Origin: a bacterium
GTDB lineage: Bacteria > SM23-81 > DAOVCL01
Direction of reading: 5' to 3'
DNA length: 49,931 bases
Assembly (NCBI GenBank): GCA_029932675.1
Contig: JAOZPP010000016.1
Span: 1 to 49,931 of the forward strand
The translations under genes and the position numbers were made by a program. The stretch's first letter is position 1, and each line of letters starts with the position of its first letter. The notes beneath the pieces are model-generated. The model saw only the letters and a list, made by a program, of their open reading frames with translations, ran no database searches and was not told the DNA's origin. Positions 1 to 7,927 of this stretch are shown piece by piece.

Positions 1-54
1 CTTGACTAAGAGGAGGGAAACCGTATCTTAAGGAGGGGAAATAGAAATTTGCTT

Positions 55-115
55 GTAGGGACTCCGCCTTAGCGGAGTCCGAAGAGAGCGGACAGACCTA
101 AAGGTCTGTCCCTAC
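55..115. repeat. Compound palindrome (nested hairpins)
   Basis: Three inverted repeats are nested. The outer arms gtaggga (55-61) and tccctac (109-115) are complementary. Inside are a 9-bp stem 59-67/72-80 with loop ctta, and a 10-bp stem 90-99/102-111 with a two-base loop. The outer arms slightly overlap the inner stems, so the alternatives compete. No gene lies inside. It resembles REP/BIME-type intergenic palindromes; a structured RNA is also possible. Confidence 0.6.
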
Positions 116-139
116 GAAAAATCACCAGGGATTGCATGT

Positions 140-164
140 CCTGTCAGGGCTCTGGCCTGACAGG
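140..164. repeat. GTCAGGGC-type palindrome, copy 1
   Basis: A 9-bp stem (140-148 with 156-164, cctgtcagg/cctgacagg) encloses a 7-base loop. The core gtcagggc...cctgac recurs at 222-245 and 1127-1143, so this is one member of a small REP-like family clustered in the first 1.2 kb. Confidence 0.6.
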
Positions 165-221
165 AAAAGTCAGAGGAAAGAAGAAACAAGTAAGACAGTA
201 ATCGCCTCAGGCAATTGTGGT

Positions 222-245
222 CCGTCAGGGCGGGAGCCCTGACGG
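222..245. repeat. GTCAGGGC-type palindrome, copy 2
   Basis: A perfect 10-bp stem (ccgtcagggc at 222-231, gccctgacgg at 236-245) closes a ggga loop. It lies about 90 bases upstream of the first gene. No T-tract follows, so it is not an obvious terminator. Confidence 0.65.
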
Positions 246-333
246 CACGAGAGAATGTAGTGGCAGAATAGAAGTCTGATCACTTTTCATGCTCTCAAGA
301 CTTTGCCTGACGGTATTAAGACAGGAGGGAGAA

Positions 334-570
334 ATGGGGAAAATGGAGAGTATCGCAGAGATGGTTGCGGCATATCCTAATGAATGGTTGCTCTTTGTAG
401 ACTATGAAGCTGACGAAATGAACAGACCCAAACGAGGTGTTTTGGTGGCCCATAGCAAAGACAGAGGCGAAATTTACAGACAGATGAAAAAATACAAAGG
501 TAAGGTCGGAGTCAGATTTGCAGGCAAACTTCCTAAAGATGTTGAGGTAATGTTCCCGTGGGAATTGTAA
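334..570 (+). CDS. Small DUF5678-like protein
   Basis: A 78-residue protein of unknown function. ATG 334 is preferred over upstream starts because aggaggga (323-330) lies just before it. The body reads as a short alpha/beta fold: a WLLFVDY strand, a GVLVAHSKDR segment and a terminal FAGKLPKDVEVM strand, similar to the DUF5678 family of short bacterial and archaeal proteins. Its 3' end overlaps the following aspartyl-protease gene by 13 bases, so the two are probably translated together. There is no signal peptide or membrane segment. The family assignment is from pattern recognition; the function is unknown. Confidence 0.7.
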   Translation: MGKMESIAEMVAAYPNEWLLFVDYEADEMNRPKRGVLVAHSKDRGEIYRQMKKYKGKVGVRFAGKLPKDVEVMFPWEL

Positions 571-971
571 ACTTCGATCCAAACGATAGCATTCTCTTAG
601 TAGATGCAGAAGTTGAAGGCCTCATTAAAGGTGAGGTTAGAAATCTGAGAATGGTACTGGATACAGGTTCCAGTTCCACAATCATCCCTTGGGATGTGGC
701 GATGAGCCTTGGTTATGATCCTGCCAAGTCTGCAAGTAGGAAACGGCTCATAACAGGGAGCGGGATTGAATTTGCCCCAGAGATCAGAGTAAGAGCATTT
801 TCCTCTCTTGGGCAGAGAATAGAGAGCTTTGATGTTCTCTGTCACGACCTGCCAGAAGAAAGTCGAGTGGATGGGTTGTTAGGTTTAAGTTTTCTCAGGT
901 ATTTTGATCCCTCTATTAGATTTTCCAGAGGTGAAATTGAGCTGCGGCCCAAAGAGAGAGGTAATGGTTAG
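558..971 (+). CDS. Retropepsin-like aspartyl protease
   Basis: A 137-residue single-domain aspartic protease-like protein. The catalytic signature DTGSSSTIIP starts at residue 35, and a second hydrophobic motif, DGLLGLSFLRYF, near residue 105 corresponds to the flap/hydrophobic-glycine part of retropepsins. Such proteins act as homodimers, each chain giving one catalytic Asp. It starts with GTG 558, inside the end of the DUF5678-like gene, with gaggtaa upstream. No signal peptide is visible, so it should be cytoplasmic. Pairing of short DUF5678-type and retropepsin-type genes suggests a functional couple, but the substrate is unknown. Confidence 0.8.
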   Translation: MGIVNFDPNDSILLVDAEVEGLIKGEVRNLRMVLDTGSSSTIIPWDVAMSLGYDPAKSASRKRLITGSGIEFAPEIRVRAFSSLGQRIESFDVLCHDLPEESRVDGLLGLSFLRYFDPSIRFSRGEIELRPKERGNG

Positions 972-1166
972 ATCTTCTACGGAATCACTTAAGTTCAGCG
1001 GGAGAAGCGTTGTATCCCTAAGGGGGGAGCCCTGACGACACAAGGAGAGAGAAGGAAATCACCCTCATCCTTCGGCAAGCTCAGGACAGGTTTTAACCTC
1101 CCCTCAAGGGAGAGGAATTAGTGCTCTCAGGGCTCTGCCCTGACATTTTACAAAGGCTGTAAAAGG
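972..1166. repeat. Repeat-rich intergenic stretch before bat operon
   Basis: No gene is seen. It holds a degenerate right half of the GTCAGGGC palindrome (gggagccctgacg, 1025-1037, identical to 232-244). It also holds a ccttcggcaagctcaggacagg segment near 1069-1090, related to the ttcctgagcttgtcaggaa hairpin at 16342, a ctccc...gggag palindrome near 1099-1112, and a 7-bp-stem GTCAGGGC palindrome at 1127-1143 whose end is 24 bases from the batB start. No convincing promoter could be picked out. Confidence 0.5.
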
Positions 1167-2195
1167 ATGAAGTTTGGCAATCCAGAGCTCCTCTGGCTTC
1201 TTTGGCTTGTTCCGGTAGTTATCCTCTTCTATATCATCTCATTCAGAAGGAAGAGGAAAATCCTGCAGGCCTTTGGCAGTTTGGAGCTGATGGAAAAGCT
1301 TACCCCTACGGTGAGCAAGGGAAAACAGAGGCTCAAGGCCATCCTTGTTGTGGGGGGCCTATCCTTCCTCCTTCTCTCCCTGGCTCGCCCTCAGTATGGG
1401 AAGAGGCTGCGGATGATGAAGAGGAAAGGGGTGGATATCCTCATCTGTCTGGACACCTCCAAGAGCATGTTGGCCGAGGACATCAAACCCAATAGGCTGG
1501 AGAGGGCTAAACATGAGCTTTCTGGTCTAATCGATAAGCTGCGTGGGGACAGGGTGGGAATTGTGGCCTTCGCCGGGGACGCTTTCTTAGAGTGTCCGCT
1601 CACCTTGGATTATGGGGCGGCGAAGATGTTTTTGGATATCCTGGACCCGGATATTATCCCCACGCCAGGGACGGCAATCGGAAAGGCCATTAAGTCAGCC
1701 TTGGGTGCCTTTAACCAAAGGGAAAGGAAATATAAGGTGATAGTCCTTTTGACCGATGGTGAGGACCATCAATCGGACCCGATAGGGGCAGCCAAAGAGG
1801 CCTCCCAGGAAGGGGTGAGGATTTACACGGTGGGAATAGGCTCTCCCCAAGGGGCTCCCATCCCTCTGCGGGATGAAAGCGGAAGACTACTGAAGTATAA
1901 GAAGGATAAAAAAGGCCAAACGGTGATGAGCAAGCTTGACGAGCTGACCTTGGAGAAGATCGCCCTCCTTACCGATGGGAAGTATTATCGCTCCACAACC
2001 GGAGGGATGGAGCTTGATAAGATCTATGAGGAGATATCGAAGTTGGAGAAGAAGGAGCTTAAGTCCAGGCAATATAGCCAGTATGAGGATAGGTATCAAT
2101 ATTTCCTCTTCGTGGCCATTTTAGCCCTAATGGCTGAGGGCCTGTTAAGCGACAGGAGGCGGAGGAAAGCTGAATGGGAGGGTAGGTTTGCGTAG
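1167..2195 (+). CDS. batB: BatB-like von Willebrand factor A membrane protein
   Basis: 342 residues. A transmembrane helix (about 7-26) and a second (about 58-72, ending in LARPQ) precede a vWA domain carrying a complete MIDAS: DTSKS at 96-100, Thr169 in the PGTA segment and Asp197 in LLTDGED. A C-terminal membrane helix lies around 311-330. The segments LAEDIKPNRLERAK, FAGDAF and GEDHQSD match the BatB type of the Bacteroides aerotolerance family; BatA is the close alternative. The vWA domain should face the periplasm and bind partner proteins through a metal ion. Its stop overlaps the next gene by 8 bases. The usual upstream moxR ATPase and DUF58 genes are not in the window; repeats precede it instead. 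Confidence 0.85.
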   Translation: MKFGNPELLWLLWLVPVVILFYIISFRRKRKILQAFGSLELMEKLTPTVSKGKQRLKAILVVGGLSFLLLSLARPQYGKRLRMMKRKGVDILICLDTSKSMLAEDIKPNRLERAKHELSGLIDKLRGDRVGIVAFAGDAFLECPLTLDYGAAKMFLDILDPDIIPTPGTAIGKAIKSALGAFNQRERKYKVIVLLTDGEDHQSDPIGAAKEASQEGVRIYTVGIGSPQGAPIPLRDESGRLLKYKKDKKGQTVMSKLDELTLEKIALLTDGKYYRSTTGGMELDKIYEEISKLEKKELKSRQYSQYEDRYQYFLFVAILALMAEGLLSDRRRRKAEWEGRFA

Positions 2196-2949
2196 GTTGG
2201 TCTGGATAATATTGGGCCTTATCCTGCTTTGTGATGCATCAATAGGTTGGGGAAGCCTCTGGGGGAAGAACAGGAAAGGCAATAAGTTGTATGAGAGGGG
2301 GCAGTATGATGAGGCCCTCAAGGTGTATAGAGATGCCCAATTGGAATCTCCAGAGTCCCCCCAACTCCATTACAATATCGGCAATGCCCTGTACAGAAAG
2401 AGGAAGTTCCAGGAGGCTGCAGAGGAATACCAGAAGGCGTTAAGGTCTGATCAACCTCTCCTCCAGGAGCAGACCTATTACAATTTGGGCAATAGCGCTT
2501 ACCGTCAGGGGAAGCTCACCGATGCGATTCAATTCTACAAGAAGGCCCTTCAGCTCAAGCCAGATGATATGGATGCCAAATATAACCTGGAGTTCGTGAG
2601 GAAGAAGCTGAAGGAGATGGCCCAAAAGCAGCCCCCCAAGAGCCAGGGTGGTCAGCAGAAAAACCAGCAAAAGAAGGAAGAGGGGGGGGAATCAGAGCAG
2701 GCTAAGAAGTCACCGCAACCAAAACAGAAAGAGGAGCCCCAAGAACAGAGGGCCCAAAGGGCTAAGGAGCAGAAAGGGAAGGGAGGAGAAGGCGAAGAGC
2801 CAAAGGCCCTCCCCAAGCAGAAGGGAATGATGAGCAAGGAAGAGGCGGAAAGGCTTCTAAACGTCTTAAAGGAGGAGGAGAAGAAAAACGAGAAAGAGGT
2901 GAGGCGGATGAAGGCCAGCGGACATATAAGGGTAGAGAAGGACTGGTGA
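2188..2949 (+). CDS. batC: BatC-like TPR protein
   Basis: 253 residues from TTG 2188, with gggaggg at 2176-2182 as ribosome binding site. An N-terminal hydrophobic signal/anchor (about 1-22) precedes three to four tetratricopeptide repeats (about 30-135; e.g. NKLYERGQYDEALKVY, YNLGNSAYRQGKLTDAI). From about residue 140 the protein becomes a Gln/Lys/Glu-rich low-complexity tail containing KAKEQKGKGG-like stretches, ending in a short conserved segment with MSKEEAERLLNVLKEEE. This architecture is typical of BatC: periplasmic TPRs for protein contact followed by a charged linker. It overlaps batB by 8 bases and batD by 4 bases (GTGA). Confidence 0.82.
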   Translation: MRRLVWIILGLILLCDASIGWGSLWGKNRKGNKLYERGQYDEALKVYRDAQLESPESPQLHYNIGNALYRKRKFQEAAEEYQKALRSDQPLLQEQTYYNLGNSAYRQGKLTDAIQFYKKALQLKPDDMDAKYNLEFVRKKLKEMAQKQPPKSQGGQQKNQQKKEEGGESEQAKKSPQPKQKEEPQEQRAQRAKEQKGKGGEGEEPKALPKQKGMMSKEEAERLLNVLKEEEKKNEKEVRRMKASGHIRVEKDW

Positions 2950-4787
2950 GGATGGGAAGTTGGAAGTCAAAATTATTGTTGATTTCCTCTTTTCTCCTCA
3001 TTGGATTGGAGATGGTTCGGGGAGGGGAATTAACCTTCATTGCCTCTGTGGATAAGCAGAGGCTCTCCCTTAATGAACAACTTACCCTTACCGTTACCGT
3101 CTCCGGTAAGGATGTAGGCTCCATAGCTGAACCGGAACCCCCACCGCTGGAGGGGTTTCAAGTGGTGGGGACGAACTCCTCTACTTCGTCCCAATTCCAG
3201 TTCATCAATGGAAGGATGAGCTCCTCAAAGACGATAAATTTTATCTATTATCTTCAGCCCATTAAGGTGGGGGAACTGAAGATCGGTTCCTTCAAATTGA
3301 AAGTAAGGGGAAAGACCTATCACACCGACCCCATTACGGTTAAAGTAACAAAATCAGCGGGAGGGGCTGCCAAATTGCCTCATCCTACTGCCCCCCAAGT
3401 ACCATCGGGGGAGGTTTCCACCGGGAGAGGGAACCTCTTTCTCTCTGCTCTCTACTCCCCCAAGGAGGTTTATGTCGGCGAGCAGGTTACGGCCACCTAT
3501 CTGCTTTGTACCAGAGAAGACCTAACCAATGTCCAATATGGGCAACTCCCCTCCAACACCGGTTTCTGGACCGAGGATATATATCAGGCCAAGACCCTCA
3601 ACTTTCATCCTCAAGTGATAAATGGGATGAGATATGATGTGGCTAAGATCAGGGAAGTGGCTCTCTTTCCTACTACCGCTGGGGAATTGAGGATCAGCCC
3701 TATGGAGCTCGTCTGCGATGTGTCGGTGAGGAGCAATGACTTTTTCGATTTCTGGGGAAGGACCAAGAGGGTGAGGATAAGAAGTAATCCAGGCGAGATC
3801 AAGGTTCTACCCCTCCCTCCGGAGGGAAAGCCGGAGGGATTTGCTGGTGCGGTGGGGGATTTTACCCTCCATTCAGAGATAGACAAAAATCAGGTTGCCC
3901 TGGGTAATCCAGTCAACCTTATGGTTACTATCCGCGGGACGGGAAACCTGAGGCTCATTACGACGCCAGTTCTTCCCCCTTTGGAGGGATTCAAGAGATA
4001 TGAGCCAGAGGTGGAAGAGAAGATCTCCAAAGTAGATTCCAGAATAGGGGGAAGGAAAATCTTTAAGTATGTCCTCATCCCCCAAAGGGAAGGGGAGTTA
4101 ACGATTGGCCCCATCTGTCTTCCTTACTTTGATCCACAGGCGAAATGTTATCGCCAAGCAAAGAGTAAACCTATTAGCTTGAGGGTCACTCCTGGGGAAG
4201 AGGAGAAACCAGTTACTGTCCTTCCTTTGAGCAGGGAAGTGAAACTCTTGGGGAAGGATGTGAGATATATAAAGCCCGATCTGCTTAAGTTGGCCGATCA
4301 AGGAAGGCGAGTTTATAAAACCCCCTCCTACATTATCCTTCATCTCCTTCCTCTCTTGGCCATATTTTTCTCCTTTGCCTATCGGAGGCATCAACTGAGG
4401 ATAAACCAAGATCTCGGATATGCCCGTCAGCGGAGGGCCAAGGGACTCATTCAAAGGAGGTTAAAGGAGGCAAAAAGACTGCTTAAGGAAGGCTCATCCG
4501 GGGAATTTTATGGGGCTATAGCTAAGGCTCTTACTGACTATATTGGGGACAAACTGAACATCGAGGCTACTGGCTTAACCATAGATCAGTTAATAGACCA
4601 GCTAAGGGAGAGGGGTTATCCCTCAGAGGTAAGGGAGAAGTTCGCGACCTGCTTTGAGAATTGCGATTTAGCTCGTTTCTCCCCTTCTAATCTCTCTGCA
4701 AAGGAGATGGGGGAGACCCTAAGATTAGCTCAGGAGGCCATTTGGACTATGGAAAAAACTACTAAACAGGGAGAGAAAGTTGGGTAG
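2946..4787 (+). CDS. batD: BatD-like membrane protein
   Basis: 613 residues. The start is GTG 2946 in a GTGA overlap with batC; ATG 2952 is an alternative. A signal peptide (about 1-27) leads into several beta-sandwich (Ig-like) domains with paired motifs such as VDKQRLSLNEQLTLTVTVSG and EIDKNQVALGNPVNLMVTIRG. A single transmembrane helix near residues 458-478 (YIILHLLPLLAIFFSFAY) follows, then a cytoplasmic helical tail of about 130 residues. This matches BatD (oxygen-tolerance protein) of the bat operon, a periplasmic scaffold anchored in the inner membrane. Its end overlaps the signal peptidase gene by 8 bases, supporting co-translation. Confidence 0.85.
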   Translation: MRMGSWKSKLLLISSFLLIGLEMVRGGELTFIASVDKQRLSLNEQLTLTVTVSGKDVGSIAEPEPPPLEGFQVVGTNSSTSSQFQFINGRMSSSKTINFIYYLQPIKVGELKIGSFKLKVRGKTYHTDPITVKVTKSAGGAAKLPHPTAPQVPSGEVSTGRGNLFLSALYSPKEVYVGEQVTATYLLCTREDLTNVQYGQLPSNTGFWTEDIYQAKTLNFHPQVINGMRYDVAKIREVALFPTTAGELRISPMELVCDVSVRSNDFFDFWGRTKRVRIRSNPGEIKVLPLPPEGKPEGFAGAVGDFTLHSEIDKNQVALGNPVNLMVTIRGTGNLRLITTPVLPPLEGFKRYEPEVEEKISKVDSRIGGRKIFKYVLIPQREGELTIGPICLPYFDPQAKCYRQAKSKPISLRVTPGEEEKPVTVLPLSREVKLLGKDVRYIKPDLLKLADQGRRVYKTPSYIILHLLPLLAIFFSFAYRRHQLRINQDLGYARQRRAKGLIQRRLKEAKRLLKEGSSGEFYGAIAKALTDYIGDKLNIEATGLTIDQLIDQLRERGYPSEVREKFATCFENCDLARFSPSNLSAKEMGETLRLAQEAIWTMEKTTKQGEKVG

Positions 4788-5472
4788 GAAGAAGAAACCT
4801 ATTTTTCAGGAGTACTTAGAGAGCATCATCATCGCCGTGCTCTTAGCCTTCGTCATTAAGACATCCATTGTAGAGGCCTACAAGATTCCTACTGGCTCGA
4901 TGGAGGATAGCCTTCTGGTAGGGGACTTCCTTTTAGCAAACAAATTCATCTATGGAGCGCGGTTGCCCCTTATTGGAGTGAAGCTACCCGCCTTGGCACA
5001 GCCCCGCCCGGGTCAGGTTATCATCTTCAAATACCCTTTGGATCGAAAGACCAATTATATTAAGCGGGTTATAGCTACAGAGGGTCAGGTGGTGGAGATA
5101 AAGGATAAAAAGGTTTACGTTGATGGAAGGCTGGTCCCTGATCCACCCCATTCCAAACACACAGATCCGCGGGAGATACCGCGGGGGGTGAACAATAGGG
5201 ATAACTTTGGCCCAGTGAAGGTTCCCAAGGGCTATATATTCGTGATGGGGGATAACCGGGATAACAGTTTTGATAGCAGGTTCTGGGGGTTTCTCGATAA
5301 GGATCTGATCAGGGGAAAGGCAATGATTATCCACTTCTCCTGGAGGCCCGATCCCAACGCCCCGAAGTTTTCTTGGGATAATCCCTTAACTGCTGTGCCC
5401 CTTTTCTTCTACAACCTTATCCATTTCCCCTGGAGGGTGCGGTGGAAGAGGATCGGCCACCTGGTAAGATGA
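4780..5472 (+). CDS. lepB: Signal peptidase I
   Basis: 230 residues from TTG 4780. An N-terminal membrane helix (about 12-30) is followed by the SPase I boxes: IPTGSMEDSL with catalytic Ser40, YIKRVIATEG with general-base Lys95, and GDNRDNSFDSRFWG at 157-170. The enzyme cleaves signal peptides from exported preproteins on the outer face of the inner membrane. It sits inside the bat operon, overlapping batD by 8 bases and touching batE, so it is expressed with the Bat proteins. One lepB gene in this position is unusual but the protein looks complete; all catalytic residues are present. Confidence 0.93.
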   Translation: MGRKKKPIFQEYLESIIIAVLLAFVIKTSIVEAYKIPTGSMEDSLLVGDFLLANKFIYGARLPLIGVKLPALAQPRPGQVIIFKYPLDRKTNYIKRVIATEGQVVEIKDKKVYVDGRLVPDPPHSKHTDPREIPRGVNNRDNFGPVKVPKGYIFVMGDNRDNSFDSRFWGFLDKDLIRGKAMIIHFSWRPDPNAPKFSWDNPLTAVPLFFYNLIHFPWRVRWKRIGHLVR

Positions 5473-6239
5473 GGGCACTGGGACCATCGGTTACAGCTTT
5501 CCTCCTTGTTGCTCTGCCCTTTATGCGTTCCTTCCCCCAGGTTGTACCGTCCCAGGCGTATAACCAGGGAAACAGCTTTTTTCAGGAGGGGGAGTACAAA
5601 AAAGCGATTCAAGCCTATAGAAAGGCCCTGAGCTTGGGGGTAAGGAACAGCTATCTCTACTACAACCTTGGTAATGCCTATTACAAGGATGGCCAACTTG
5701 GCCGGGCGATCTGGGCCTATGAGAAAGCCCGCATCCTCTCCCCCCGAGATGATGATATTAACTTTAACCTAAAACTTCTCCGTTCGTTTATTGAGGATAA
5801 ATCTTCGGCATCTTCTTCCAGGGGGGTGATGAAGTTTTTTAGCCAACTCCCCCAATTCTTTGCCCTGCGTGAGTTAGCTTGGGGTGAGACGATTCTTTAC
5901 CTCTTCCTCACCATTTCCCTTATTGGCTACCTTTTGAGTTTTAAACCTGGTCTGAGGAGGACAATGAGGCATCTCTCCACTGTCTTTGCCTCCCTCTTTT
6001 TTGTCTCCACCCTTCTTCTTTTCGCTCGCTACTACGAATTGAACTTTAAGCAGAGGGCTATCATCCTTAGCTCTCAGTTGGAGGCCAGATCTGGTCCAGG
6101 TGATGAATATACAAAGATACTGACCCTCCACGAAGGCATAGAAGTGGAGATAAAGGAAAGCAGAGAGGGCTGGTGCCTGATCAAGCTTCCCAACGGCTTA
6201 GGAGGCTGGGTAGAAAGAAGTTCCTTGCTTAAGATCTGA
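5469..6239 (+). CDS. batE: BatE-like TPR + SH3-domain protein
   Basis: 256 residues when started at ATG 5469, which forms an ATGA overlap with the lepB stop and gives a clean signal peptide (ALGPSVTAFLLVALPFM). GTG 5442, nine codons upstream, is the alternative. Two TPR units (about 30-100, e.g. YYNLGNAYYKDGQLGRAI) precede two hydrophobic segments around 142-190. A bacterial SH3 domain closes the protein (SSQLEARSGPGDEYTKILTL... to GGWVERSSLLKI). The order TPR-TM-SH3 is that of BatE. It is the last gene of the operon; 285 bases follow before the next gene. Confidence 0.82.
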   Translation: MRALGPSVTAFLLVALPFMRSFPQVVPSQAYNQGNSFFQEGEYKKAIQAYRKALSLGVRNSYLYYNLGNAYYKDGQLGRAIWAYEKARILSPRDDDINFNLKLLRSFIEDKSSASSSRGVMKFFSQLPQFFALRELAWGETILYLFLTISLIGYLLSFKPGLRRTMRHLSTVFASLFFVSTLLLFARYYELNFKQRAIILSSQLEARSGPGDEYTKILTLHEGIEVEIKESREGWCLIKLPNGLGGWVERSSLLKI

Positions 6240-6524
6240 AGTCATGTTCACAAACTGATACTCCATGGGTATTGTTTTTCCGTTTTGGAGGATTTATCTT
6301 TTTCCCCTGTAGGGAAGATCTTCCAGTCTGACCCTACTGTTAGAAATCATTGTCTCCTCTGGATGTTATGCAAATTTGTGAATAATGCGAGCTAAATAGA
6401 CTTGCTCCCCTAAGTGGCAAGATCATCCAGGAAAAGAGCAATATATGCAGAGCAGGCTTAGAGTTTTTTTGTTATTATCGCTTTCAGCTTAATAAGCTTA
6501 ATAATCTTTTTGAGGTGATTAAAA
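6240..6524. other. Intergenic gap between bat operon and eCIS locus
   Basis: AT-rich, no coding frame recognised. No clear rho-independent terminator for the bat operon is seen. A tract of seven T at about 6464-6470 has no good stem before it, and a small gcttaataagc inverted repeat lies near 6488-6498. The promoter of the AraC-type gene should lie here, but I could not choose a convincing -35/-10 pair. Confidence 0.4.
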
Positions 6525-7295
6525 TTGAACCATCCCTCAACTTCAATCCTGGTAATAGGAAGCCCTCAAAGTTTTAAGGGGACAATTTATGGGCTTCTCC
6601 TTAATGGTTTCCGCGTCCTCTATGCTCCCAAAGCTCCTCAGACGATCTGCAGAGAGGTGTTTGAGCAGGTTACCCTAATCCTCTTAGATGCTCAGGTTTC
6701 TCAAACCTTCGAGGTTGAAACCCTCTCCACCCCAATAGTTATAGTGAGTGGAAATGGTTTTGGGGATATCTTAGATGCCTACTTCTTGCAGGGACCTCAG
6801 GTCCCCTCCCCGGAGACAGTTGAGGTGCAGAGGGAGGTAGATTGGCTTCTTAATAATATCAATGAGCTGAAATCGGTATCAACCAGAAGGATAAGAGTAG
6901 AGAGGTTAGGTGGCTTTACTGTTCTCCAGTTGACCAGTAATCATGCCACTCAAAACGAAGGGGTAAGGCGAGCGTTGAACTTTATGGAGGAACGTTACCT
7001 GGAGGATATCTCCCTCAAGGATATTGCCCGGGCTGCTTGCTTAAGCCCCTACCATTTTTGTCGGCTCTTCAAAAAGGAGATGGGGATTACTTGCATCTCC
7101 TACCTTTCCCGTTTGCGAATAGAGAAAGCCAAATCCTTACTTGGGAATACCCCCTATCCAGTGACCCAAATCTGCTTTGAGGTCGGCTTCAACGACCTCT
7201 CCCACTTCGAAAGGGTCTTCCGTTCTATCGAGGGCATTCCGCCCTCAGCTTATAGGAAGCAAAACCACCTTCAAAGGCAAGAAATACAAGCTTAA
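6525..7295 (+). CDS. AraC-family regulator with receiver-like N-terminus
   Basis: 256 residues from TTG 6525 with tgaggtga at 6511-6518. The N-terminal ~95 residues look like a degenerate response-regulator receiver fold: a SILVIG strand, LILLDAQ in the place of the phosphoacceptor strand, and PIVIVSG later. A C-terminal AraC/XylS DNA-binding domain occupies about 146-246, with two helix-turn-helix motifs (DISLKDIARAACLSPYHFCR and PVTQICFEVGFNDLSHFER) and the family end motif PSAYRK. It is the first gene of the injection-system cluster and is followed in the same direction by the STAS/HTH and ATPase genes, so it is a good candidate for the locus activator. That role is inferred from position only. 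Confidence 0.88.
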   Translation: MNHPSTSILVIGSPQSFKGTIYGLLLNGFRVLYAPKAPQTICREVFEQVTLILLDAQVSQTFEVETLSTPIVIVSGNGFGDILDAYFLQGPQVPSPETVEVQREVDWLLNNINELKSVSTRRIRVERLGGFTVLQLTSNHATQNEGVRRALNFMEERYLEDISLKDIARAACLSPYHFCRLFKKEMGITCISYLSRLRIEKAKSLLGNTPYPVTQICFEVGFNDLSHFERVFRSIEGIPPSAYRKQNHLQRQEIQA

Positions 7296-7345
7296 TAGCA
7301 ATTTCTGCAGAGCATTTAGAGGCCCTCCCTCCCATCTTATAACAG

Positions 7346-7927
7346 ATGGAGGATGGGATAATTCATACCTTTGAGATGGCCTCGTTGAGCGAAGATGGCA
7401 ATCTCCTGAAAAGGGAACTTGGTGAGAGAGCTTTCCTTGGTTTAAAAAGGGAACTGAAGAATTTACCTAAGGGAGGGATACTCCTTCTCGATTTTCGTCG
7501 GATCAAATACGCTACCTCCACTTTCCTCGTTGAGACGTTAAGGATATTTGACGAAGTAAAGAATGCTGAATACGAAGGTAAGTATCTCTTGCTAAAGTTG
7601 AACCTTAAAAATGAGGAACTCCTGGACTGTCTTAAATTAGCCATCAAGGAGAGGGGGATTGTTCTCTCCCTCTTCGACGAAAATGGGAGGTGGATGGTTC
7701 TTGGCGAGCTGTCCAGAGCCCTCCAGGAGACCTTGGAGTTTGTGAGGGAGAAGGGAGAGGTTACCTCGAATCAAATAGGGAAACATTTCAATATTCCCAT
7801 TAGCGCAGCCAGCAATCGGCTTAAACAGCTCTATCAGCTCCGACTTATAAGCCGCGATGAACAGTCAATTCCCACATCAGGCGGTTGGCAGTTTGTCTAT
7901 TCCCCCCTTCCCACCACTAAGGAATGA
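7346..7927 (+). CDS. STAS-like domain plus winged-helix protein
   Basis: 193 residues. Residues about 1-118 resemble the STAS-like DUF4325 type fold: GGILLLDFRRIKYATSTFLVETLRI-like strand/helix pattern, then LLLKLNLKNEELLDCL. Residues about 125-190 read as a winged helix-turn-helix (EVTSNQIGKHFNIPISAASNRLKQLYQ followed by a basic wing). Start ATG 7346 has no strong ribosome binding site; an in-frame ATG at 7376 is possible. Its stop overlaps the ATPase start (ATGA at 7924-7927), so the two are translationally coupled. Together with the AraC protein it forms a regulatory pair at the head of the injection-system locus. Function inferred. (Motifs quoted here are split readings of adjacent segments.). 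Confidence 0.7.
   Translation: MEDGIIHTFEMASLSEDGNLLKRELGERAFLGLKRELKNLPKGGILLLDFRRIKYATSTFLVETLRIFDEVKNAEYEGKYLLLKLNLKNEELLDCLKLAIKERGIVLSLFDENGRWMVLGELSRALQETLEFVREKGEVTSNQIGKHFNIPISAASNRLKQLYQLRLISRDEQSIPTSGGWQFVYSPLPTTKE

Noticed and set aside
55-245. CRISPR array at the window start
   Set aside because: The palindromes differ in sequence and spacing and there are no regular repeat-spacer units or cas genes.
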